Assembly: GCA_030151745.1 (NCBI GenBank)
Contig: JASLDA010000266.1
Coordinates: 1-11,852 of the forward strand
Reading direction: 5' to 3'
From: Chitinophagaceae bacterium
Lineage (GTDB): Bacteria > Bacteroidota > Bacteroidia > Chitinophagales > Chitinophagaceae
Length of the DNA: 11,852 nt
Shown: in pieces, positions 6,759 through 11,852 of the stretch
How the letters are laid out: each line of letters opens with the position of its first letter
How positions within the stretch are numbered: the stretch's first letter is position 1
The notes under the pieces: generated by a model
The model's input: the letters and a program-made list of their open reading frames with translations, nothing else
Told to the model about the DNA's origin: nothing
The model's database searches: none
Position numbers and translations under genes: made by a program

Positions 6759-7469
6759 TCAAGCCATGGTGGAGAACACGCGCTGAACGTCGTCGTCCTC
6801 TTCCAGGCGGGCGATGAGCTTTTCAACGTCCTCCGCCTGCTCGTCGGTGACGGCGACGGGATTTTCCGGGATCCATTCGACCTCCGAAGAAATCACCTGC
6901 AGTCCCTTTTCTTCCAGCGCTTTGGCCATGGCGCCGAAATCCTGGAATGCGCAGCGGACGATCACGTTCCCCTCGCTGTCCTCGCCCAGCTCCTCCAGAC
7001 CGAAATCGATCAGCTCCAGCTCCAGCTCTTCCTGGTCGATATTCTCGTTCTTAAGCTTGAACACGCCGAGATGCTTGAAAAGGAAGGCTACGGAACCACT
7101 GTTGCCCAGCGCGCCGCCGCCCTTGTTGAAATGGCTGCGCACATTGGCTACGGTGCGGGTGGTGTTGTCGGTGGCGGTGACGACCATCAGCGCTATGCCG
7201 TGCGGAGCATAGCCTTCGTACAGCACTTCATCGTAGTTGCTGGTATCCTTGCCCAGGGCATTCTTGATCGCCGCTTCGACGCGGTCCTTGGGCATGTTAT
7301 AGCTCTTCGCATTCTGCATGACGCGGCGGAGCATCGGATTGTTGTCGGGATCGGCGCCGCCTTTCTTCACGGCGATGGCGATCTCGCGGCCGACGCGGGT
7401 GAATTGCTTGGCCATGCGGTCATACCGGGCAAACATGGCGGATTTGCGGACTTCAAAAATGCGACCCAT
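6759..7469 (-). CDS. yebC: YebC/PmpR/TACO1 family protein
   Basis: A 236-residue cytoplasmic protein of the widespread YebC family. Family signatures run along its length: MGRIFEVRKSAMFARYDRMA at the start, NNPMLRRVMQNAKSYNMPKD (44-63), a domain-2 block YEGYAPHGIALMVVTATDNT (84-103), and RTVANVRSHFNKGGGALGNS (105-124) with SVAFLF after it. The C-terminal third is acidic, ending in the RVFSTMA region after a glutamate/aspartate run. Members were long called DNA-binding regulators; more recent work links the family to translation, in particular relief of stalling at proline stretches, as with mitochondrial TACO1. The form beginning MGRIFEVRK instead of MAGHSKW is, from memory, typical of Bacteroidota. 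It has its own -7 element upstream and a strong terminator downstream, so it appears to be a single-gene unit. Confidence 0.93.
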   Translation of the reverse strand: MGRIFEVRKSAMFARYDRMAKQFTRVGREIAIAVKKGGADPDNNPMLRRVMQNAKSYNMPKDRVEAAIKNALGKDTSNYDEVLYEGYAPHGIALMVVTATDNTTRTVANVRSHFNKGGGALGNSGSVAFLFKHLGVFKLKNENIDQEELELELIDFGLEELGEDSEGNVIVRCAFQDFGAMAKALEEKGLQVISSEVEWIPENPVAVTDEQAEDVEKLIARLEEDDDVQRVFSTMA

Positions 7470-7510
7470 ATAATATCAGTATCGTTGAATCTGGATTCGT
7501 AAAAGGTGCG

Positions 7511-7518
7511 CAAAAATA
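7511..7518 (-). promoter_or_regulatory. -7 promoter element TATTTTTG for yebC
   Basis: TATTTTTG on the minus strand is an exact match to TAnnTTTG, 41 bases before the yebC ATG, giving a leader of roughly 35 bases. No convincing -33 TTTG is visible at the usual spacing. Confidence 0.5.
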
Positions 7519-7614
7519 CGGAACTATGGCCGCAGCACGAAGTTTTACCGCCATTTACGCTATTTTGACAGCTGTTTGCTTCTCTACCTTAAACCATGCA
7601 GACAAAGCCCCCGT

Positions 7615-8361
7615 ATGAAAACGCCTTTAGTCAAGATCGACATCCTGTCAATTTATAAAAACAAGCTTGGCGACAACGTCCCCTTGCCGGCCCGGATGGC
7701 AAACTGCACACCGGATACGTACAGCGCCGTCTTCAGCATCGCCAGGGACCTGGCGAAAAAAGGCGGCAGGCTGATCCTGAGCGACCTGTTCCGGAGCTAC
7801 GATATGCAGGCGCAATCCCACCAGGACTATATCTCCGGCAAGAAGAAGGCTTTCAGCCCGGCGCCGGGAGGCAGCTTCCATGAAGCGGGACGCAGCTTCG
7901 ATCTCGACCTGGCATTGATCAAGGTGCCGCTTGCCGATTTCTGGAAGATCGCCGCCAAGTACGGGGTCGTACCGATCATCCCGGAGCCTAAGCCGGGCGC
8001 GTCCGAAGCCTGGCATTTCGACTGCCGGGGAAGCCATCAGCTGGTCTACGATTACTATGCGGCCGGGAAGGCGAAAAATTTCGCGCCTTATACCGCCGCC
8101 GCGGCCAGCGCCATCCTCGCGATCGACGTGGATGTCGATGCATTCGGGAACAACCAGCAGCAGGCGGCGATCCAGTCGGGCCTGATCCGCCTGGGGCAGG
8201 ATATCGGCAATATCGACGGCCTGATCGGGCGCAGAACCCAGCAGGCGCTGGAAAAGCTCGGCGTTCCCTTTAAGCCCGGGGCCGTCGGCGAGATGCTGAC
8301 GCAGGTGGAAAACCTCGTGCAAAAGAAGTTCCCGCAGGAGTTCAGCCTGCCGGCCGACTAA
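7615..8361 (+). CDS. M15-family zinc peptidase (D-Ala-D-Ala carboxypeptidase/endolysin type) with peptidoglycan-binding-like tail
   Basis: A 248-residue protein predicted to cleave peptide cross-links or stems of peptidoglycan. The M15 zinc site is complete: SFHEAGRSFDLD (87-98) gives His89 and Asp96, and EAWHFD (131-136) gives the third ligand His134 and the likely catalytic Glu131. Upstream LSDLFRSYDMQ (55-65) matches the conserved strand of the fold. Residues about 186-217, with LGQDIGNIDGLIGRRTQQAL, resemble a PG_binding_1 repeat. There is no signal peptide or membrane segment, so export is unexplained; a phage-endolysin-like or intracellular murein-recycling role is possible. I chose the ATG at 7615; an in-frame TTG at 7576 would add 13 residues of no recognisable content. 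No Shine-Dalgarno is visible. It is divergent from yebC and convergent with rsmG, so it seems to stand alone. Confidence 0.8.
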   Translation: MKTPLVKIDILSIYKNKLGDNVPLPARMANCTPDTYSAVFSIARDLAKKGGRLILSDLFRSYDMQAQSHQDYISGKKKAFSPAPGGSFHEAGRSFDLDLALIKVPLADFWKIAAKYGVVPIIPEPKPGASEAWHFDCRGSHQLVYDYYAAGKAKNFAPYTAAAASAILAIDVDVDAFGNNQQQAAIQSGLIRLGQDIGNIDGLIGRRTQQALEKLGVPFKPGAVGEMLTQVENLVQKKFPQEFSLPAD

Positions 8362-8404
8362 GGTCCGACCGACTCTGGAGTCGTTGCGAGGAACTCGGTA
8401 CAAA

Positions 8405-8429
8405 GCGCCGGGTTTCATTCCCTCGGCGC
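8405..8429 (-). terminator. Possible terminator hairpin between the M15 peptidase gene and rsmG
   Basis: In the 107-base gap between these convergent genes, GCGCCG (8405-8410) pairs with CGGCGC (8424-8429), with two further G-C pairs inside. On the minus strand the stem is followed by TTTG, a weak T run, so it could end the rsmG transcript. No good T run follows on the plus strand. A smaller perfect hairpin lies at 8370-8383. Both are modest candidates. Confidence 0.35.
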
Positions 8430-8468
8430 GGATGGAGTTGCAAGAGGTTTGACGTCGATAGGTATAAG

Positions 8469-9113
8469 CTACCTCGGCACGTAGACCAGGTATTTATCCT
8501 CGAAAGCCGGCTCCTCGAAGATCTGCGAGATGGGCAGGATCCGGGGCTTGACGCCGCTTTCCTCGAATTCCCGTGCCAGGTCGCCGCCTTTCAGGCATAT
8601 CAGCCCGTTCCCGTATTCTTCGCTCCTGCGGCCTACCCGCAGCAGCGGCTTGCTCCAGCCCCAGAGCGTTCCCAGCGGAGCGACGGCGCGGGAAACCGCA
8701 AAATCGAAGCGCCGGTCTTTCAACTCCTCCACCCGCGAGTGGATGGCCGTAACGTTCTTCAGCCCGATAGCCTCCGCAACTCCCTGGACGACCTTTATCT
8801 TCTTTCCGATGCTGTCGGAAAGCACGAACTCGACCTCGGGGAAGAAGATTGCCAGCGGAATGCCGGGGAAGCCCCCGCCCGTGCCGATATCCACTACCTG
8901 GGCGCCGTCGCTGAAGCTGCAGACGGCGGCAATGGCCAGGCTGTGGAGGACATGACGCTCGTACAGGCTGTCGATGTCCTTACGCGAGATCACGTTGATC
9001 TTCGCGTTCCACTCCGCGTATAGCGGCATGAGGGCATCGAACTGCTCCCTCTGCTTCGGAGAAAAATCCGAGAAATACCGGCCGATTACTTCCAGCGCTG
9101 TTTGGTTTTCCAT
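8469..9113 (-). CDS. rsmG: 16S rRNA (guanine-N7)-methyltransferase RsmG (GidB)
   Basis: A 214-residue enzyme that methylates N7 of G527 (E. coli numbering) in 16S rRNA, the 530 loop near the decoding site, using S-adenosylmethionine. Diagnostic stretches are WNAKINVISRKD (35-46) with LYERHVLHSL (50-59), the cofactor-binding VVDIGTGGGFPGIPLAIFFP (73-92), LSDSIGKKIKVV (98-109), and SRAVAPLGTL (141-150). The length is usual. The ATG at 9113 lies inside the end of the upstream glycosyltransferase gene, giving a 28-base overlap and probably coupled translation; no separate promoter is evident. Loss of rsmG gives low-level streptomycin resistance in other bacteria. Confidence 0.95.
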   Translation of the reverse strand: MENQTALEVIGRYFSDFSPKQREQFDALMPLYAEWNAKINVISRKDIDSLYERHVLHSLAIAAVCSFSDGAQVVDIGTGGGFPGIPLAIFFPEVEFVLSDSIGKKIKVVQGVAEAIGLKNVTAIHSRVEELKDRRFDFAVSRAVAPLGTLWGWSKPLLRVGRRSEEYGNGLICLKGGDLAREFEESGVKPRILPISQIFEEPAFEDKYLVYVPR

Positions 9114-10270
9114 AGAATCCAGGGGGCAAGTACGGCATTATACAGGAGCCAGCAAAAGGAAAATGCGATCCACTGGAACAGCCCCACGCCATCCCGCAGC
9201 TGACGGCCGGTCCGTAGCAGGGCGCCGAAGGTCAGGAACGGCGTGCAGGCCAGTAATACGAGTAGCAGGATCGGCGCCGGTCCGGCCAGGCCGCTGCCGG
9301 AGGACCGGGAGGCCCAGATCAGGAGCCATACCGGGGCCAGCAGGCCGAGAAATTGCAGGGCCGCGTAAAGCGTAAGCAGGATCTTGCTTTCAAGCCTGTA
9401 ATACTTGCCCGTAGAGACGTGTCGACGCTTCTGAAGCAGGTATTCCTCCATCGTTCGCTTGGGCTCCGACCAGGTGGCGGCGGCCGGGTGCGCTATCACG
9501 CTCATATTTTCCCTCGTCGCGCAAAGCTGGATCAGCAGATCGTCGTCTCCCGAAGGCAGCGCCGTCCACTGCGGGGCCTTGCTCGCTTCGAAGAACAGCT
9601 CCTTGCGGTAAGCCAGGTTGCGGCCGACCGCCATATAGGGGGCTCCGCCCTTCCAGAGACAGTAGTACAGGAAAAAGGTATGCATGGTTTCCAGGCGGAT
9701 GAACCAGTTGAGCCGGCTCGGGTACCTGCGGTAGCCTCCGTAGCCCGCTACGATGGACTTCCCCGCGGCAAACGGCGCCGCCATAAAATGCAGCCAGGAA
9801 CCCGTAGCCGGCGAGCAGTCGGCATCGGTGCAAACGACGATCTCGTTCCTCGCGGCTTCGATGCCCAGCGACAGCGGGAATTTCTTCCCGGGGAAGTCGC
9901 GCGGCGCGCCCGGGGAAATCCGTACGACCCGCAGCTGGGGATACTGCCCCTGCAGCAGCTTCAGCACGGCGCTTGTATCGTCGGCGGACGCGTCGTCCAC
10001 GACAATGACCTCGAACGCCGGCGATCCGCCGCTATCCGCATATTGCTGGTTCAAGACGGCGGGAAGATTCATGCGCAGGTTCTCCGCTTCGTCCCGGGCG
10101 CAGATGACGACGGAAAGCGGCAGCGCCGCCGGGGAAAATGGAGGCTCGTGCGGGATCCCGGGCCCGGGATCGGCATGCATTGTCATTGCATGCCGGAAAA
10201 AGCGCAGATAGAAGTAAAGCTGCAAGGCCGCCGCCAGTACGATCCCGGTCAATGCCGCCGTCACAATCAT
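9086..10270 (-). CDS. Membrane-anchored family 2 glycosyltransferase
   Basis: A 394-residue processive-type GT2 enzyme. An N-terminal membrane helix (about 3-25) leads into a cytoplasmic GT-A domain (about 50-290): LSVVICARDEAENL (52-65), FEVIVVDDASADDTS (86-100), the metal-binding TDADC (148-152, Asp149 and Asp151), and SGDDDLLIQL (240-249) holding the probable catalytic acid region. QKRRH (280-284) is a variant of the QxxRW motif. Three C-terminal helices follow (about 297-320, 333-352 and 366-386). The donor and acceptor cannot be told; related Bacteroidota proteins act on lipids, polysaccharides or carotenoids. Its 3' end overlaps rsmG by 28 bases, and its start is 67 bases from the divergent tgt start. 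A TACTTTG on the minus strand 5 bases before the ATG resembles a -7 element, which would make the mRNA nearly leaderless, but this is weak. Confidence 0.85.
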   Translation of the reverse strand: MIVTAALTGIVLAAALQLYFYLRFFRHAMTMHADPGPGIPHEPPFSPAALPLSVVICARDEAENLRMNLPAVLNQQYADSGGSPAFEVIVVDDASADDTSAVLKLLQGQYPQLRVVRISPGAPRDFPGKKFPLSLGIEAARNEIVVCTDADCSPATGSWLHFMAAPFAAGKSIVAGYGGYRRYPSRLNWFIRLETMHTFFLYYCLWKGGAPYMAVGRNLAYRKELFFEASKAPQWTALPSGDDDLLIQLCATRENMSVIAHPAAATWSEPKRTMEEYLLQKRRHVSTGKYYRLESKILLTLYAALQFLGLLAPVWLLIWASRSSGSGLAGPAPILLLVLLACTPFLTFGALLRTGRQLRDGVGLFQWIAFSFCWLLYNAVLAPWILWKTKQRWK

Positions 10271-10293
10271 GGGGCAAAGTACGGATAAGGCCG

Positions 10294-10301
10294 TTCCTTT
10301 G
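10294..10301 (+). promoter_or_regulatory. Weak -7 promoter candidate TTCCTTTG for tgt
   Basis: TTCCTTTG differs from TAnnTTTG at one position and lies 36 bases before the chosen tgt ATG, giving a leader of about 30 bases. No -33 element was found. It falls downstream of the alternative upstream ATG at 10269, which supports the later tgt start. Confidence 0.35.
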
Positions 10302-10337
10302 CAGTCTGAATGCCGGCTTAAGGCGGCTCACAGCAGC

Positions 10338-11468
10338 ATGGATTTTGTTTTAGAACGGACAGACAGCAATACTTCGGCACGGGCAGGCACCATCACAACC
10401 GCTCACGGGGAGATCCGCACGCCCATCTTTATGCCCGTGGGTACGGTGGGCAGCGTAAAGGCGGTGACGCAGCAGCAGCTTAAATCGGATATCAGGGCCC
10501 AGATCATCCTGGGCAATACCTATCACCTGTACCTGCGCCCCGGCACGGGCATCCTCGAAGCCGCAGGGGGCCTGCACAAATTCAACGGCTGGGACCGCCC
10601 CATCCTTACCGACAGCGGCGGCTACCAGGTCTTCTCGCTCTCCGGCAACCGGAAGCTGACCGAGGACGGGGCCCTGTTCCAGTCGCATATCGACGGCAGC
10701 CGGCATATGTTCACCCCGGAAGGCGTGATGGATATCCAGCGCAGCATCGGGGCCGATATCGTCATGGCATTCGACGAATGCCCGCCTTATCCCAGCGAGT
10801 ACGCCTACGCGAAGAAAAGCATGGAGCTGACGCATCGCTGGCTGCAGCGCTGCGTAAAACGGCTTGCCGAAACCGAACCGAAGTATGGCTACAAACAGAC
10901 CCTGTTCCCCATCGTGCAAGGCAGCACCTACCAGGATCTGCGGCAGGCGTCGTCGGAATTCATCGCGTCCGTCGGTGCCGGCGGAAACGCCATCGGCGGC
11001 CTGTCCGTCGGTGAGCCCGAGGAAATGATGTACGAGCTCAGCGCACTCTGCTGCTCGTTTCTGCCGCAGGATAAGCCCCGCTACCTGATGGGCGTCGGCA
11101 CGCCCTGGAACATCCTGGAGAATATCAGCCTGGGCGTGGACATGTTCGATTGCGTGATGCCTACCCGGAACGGCCGCAACGGCATGCTCTTCACTTCCGA
11201 GGGCGTGATCAATATCCGGAACAAGAAATGGGCTGCCGACTTCAGCCCTATCGATCCGGGAATCGAGTGCGAAACGTCCAACTTTTATACAAAGGCATAT
11301 CTGCGGCACCTGTTCGTAGCCGGCGAATACCTGGCCCTCGAGATCGCCTCGATCCAGAACCTGGCATTTTACCTGCACCTGGTGACCGAAGCCCGGGAAC
11401 ATATCCTGGCCGGGGACTTTGCCGGCTGGAAAGCGGAAACGACGGCAAGGATCAGGCAGCGGCTGTAG
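10338..11468 (+). CDS. tgt: Queuine tRNA-guanine transglycosylase (bacterial type) with degenerate zinc site
   Basis: A 376-residue enzyme that swaps the wobble guanine of GUN-anticodon tRNAs for preQ1 on the way to queuosine. Recognisable blocks are RTPIFMPVGTVGSVKAV, LGNTYHLYLRPG (59-70), the general acid/base region TDSGGYQVFS (91-100, Asp92), FDECPPYPSEYAYAKKS, PIVQGSTYQDLR, the preQ1 pocket GGLSVGEPEEMMYE (220-233), and the nucleophile region MFDCVMPTRNGRNGMLFT (Asp271). The start at 10338 gives the usual MDFVLERTD opening; an ATG at 10269 would add 23 residues and overlap the divergent gene. The normal zinc ligands (CxCxxC plus His) are mostly gone: the region reads GIECETSNFYTKAYLRHL, keeping one cysteine, and the usual HNLAFY is QNLAFY. 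The gene precedes an LptF/G-type permease, a neighbour pairing I recall in other Bacteroidota. Confidence 0.95.
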   Translation: MDFVLERTDSNTSARAGTITTAHGEIRTPIFMPVGTVGSVKAVTQQQLKSDIRAQIILGNTYHLYLRPGTGILEAAGGLHKFNGWDRPILTDSGGYQVFSLSGNRKLTEDGALFQSHIDGSRHMFTPEGVMDIQRSIGADIVMAFDECPPYPSEYAYAKKSMELTHRWLQRCVKRLAETEPKYGYKQTLFPIVQGSTYQDLRQASSEFIASVGAGGNAIGGLSVGEPEEMMYELSALCCSFLPQDKPRYLMGVGTPWNILENISLGVDMFDCVMPTRNGRNGMLFTSEGVINIRNKKWAADFSPIDPGIECETSNFYTKAYLRHLFVAGEYLALEIASIQNLAFYLHLVTEAREHILAGDFAGWKAETTARIRQRL

Positions 11469-11471
11469 AAT

Positions 11472-11503
11472 TAGTCAATTTGTCAATTAGTCAATTAGTC
11501 AAT
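11472..11503 (+). repeat. Tandem 8-base repeat, four TAGTCAAT units
   Basis: Directly after the tgt stop come four back-to-back copies of TAGTCAAT; the second has T for A at position 2. The block is AT-rich in a GC-rich surrounding and carries no gene. Confidence 0.9.
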
Positions 11504-11662
11504 TGTAACATGTGGGCTCAGCGGCATTTGAAATGCATGCCAAATTCACACATCATTTGCCAGCAATACATCTGCCGGAGATTCACTTTCGAAAGACATC
11601 AAAGTACTTACAGCAAATGCCCTTTTTGATTTTTGCACGTCGCACTTCCCAAGCGAATTGAG

Positions 11663-11701
11663 TTTTGACTTTTACCTTTTGACTTTTACCTTTTGACTTT
11701 T
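11663..11701 (+). repeat. Tandem 14-base repeat, TTTTGACTTTTACC, 2.8 copies
   Basis: Two perfect copies of TTTTGACTTTTACC (11663-11676 and 11677-11690) are followed by the first 11 bases of a third. It lies in the 283-base tgt-permease spacer. Between it and the first repeat (11506-11662) I see no credible gene. Confidence 0.9.
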
Positions 11702-11719
11702 GTTCTCTGTAGTGAGGTT

Positions 11720-11747
11720 TGAATTCTGAATTTTGAATTTTGCATTC
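11720..11747 (+). repeat. Tandem 7-base repeat, four TGAATTT-like units
   Basis: Units TGAATTC, TGAATTT, TGAATTT and the diverged TGCATTC follow each other without gaps and end 4 bases before the start codon of the permease gene. This is the third unrelated tandem repeat in the same spacer. Confidence 0.8.
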
Positions 11748-11751
11748 TTAA

Positions 11752-11852
11752 GTGATAAAAAAGCTCGACTGGTATATCATCCGCAAGTTCGTCGGAACCT
11801 TTTTCTTCGTCATCCTCATCCTGGCGCTGATCGCCTGCGTGATCGACTACAG
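11752..11852 (+). CDS. LptF/LptG-family (YjgP/YjgQ) lipopolysaccharide export permease, N-terminal fragment
   Basis: The last 101 bases encode 33 residues and run off the right edge. The start KKLDWYIIRKFVGTFFFVIL is the typical opening of Bacteroidota LptF/LptG permeases: a short amphipathic stretch with the invariant-looking Y.IRKF, then the first membrane helix (about residues 13-31) ending CVIDY. These proteins form the inner-membrane part of the LptB2FG transporter that pulls lipopolysaccharide from the membrane toward the periplasmic bridge. The start is a GTG, with no ATG nearby and no Shine-Dalgarno; stop codons overlap it in other frames. Whether it is the F or G paralogue cannot be told from this fragment. 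Confidence 0.8.
   Translation, partial: MIKKLDWYIIRKFVGTFFFVILILALIACVIDY

Noticed and set aside
11510..11629. A 39-codon ORF with four cysteines (MWAQRHLKCMPNSHIICQQY...) in the tgt-permease spacer.
   Set aside because: No Shine-Dalgarno, no recognisable family and AT-rich repeat surroundings; a chance frame is as likely.
11472..11747. A CRISPR-like pattern of repeated units.
   Set aside because: The units are 7-14 bases, adjoin without spacers and differ between blocks; no cas genes are present.

Overview
The window looks like chromosomal DNA from a GC-rich member of the Bacteroidota, probably a Chitinophagia-like lineage. The evidence is two proteins with C-terminal type IX secretion (T9SS) sorting domains, a lipoprotein with a lysine/acid-rich stretch after its lipidated cysteine, TAnnTTTG-type -7 promoter elements, poor Shine-Dalgarno usage, and Bacteroidota-style versions of YebC and Tgt. 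The species cannot be told from the sequence.

Left part (1-5640, all minus strand): the N-terminal part of an ECF sigma factor runs off the left edge. To its right lies a compact cobalamin (vitamin B12) locus. Transcription starts near 5620 at a TACTTTTG element and runs at once into a complete cobalamin riboswitch aptamer (5464-5620) with a perfect B12 box. An intrinsic-terminator-like hairpin (5395-5415) follows. Four tightly packed genes come next: a DUF4465 protein with a T9SS tail, a second secreted protein with a T9SS tail, a BtuG-like DUF5074/YncE-type lipoprotein, and a TonB-dependent receptor of the BtuB type. The likely joint job is to catch corrinoids at the cell surface and pass them through the outer membrane, switched off when B12 is plentiful. 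No inner-membrane BtuCD/BtuF genes are in the window.

Middle part (5640-8470): an intergenic stretch holds a long imperfect palindrome built around a dispersed-type motif. It is followed by rlmB (23S rRNA 2'-O-methyltransferase) and yebC, both on the minus strand and separated by a strong terminator hairpin. Divergent from yebC is a plus-strand M15-type zinc peptidase gene with a peptidoglycan-binding-like tail.

Right part (8469-11852): rsmG and an overlapping upstream family 2 glycosyltransferase are on the minus strand. Divergent from them are tgt (queuosine tRNA modification), whose usual zinc site is largely missing, then an AT-rich spacer with three different short tandem repeats, and the first 33 codons of an LptF/LptG-type permease running off the right edge.

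Most of the window is ordinary housekeeping DNA. The part most worth attention is the riboswitch-controlled B12 locus, whose two likely B12-handling proteins carry T9SS sorting tails where Bacteroides uses lipoproteins.
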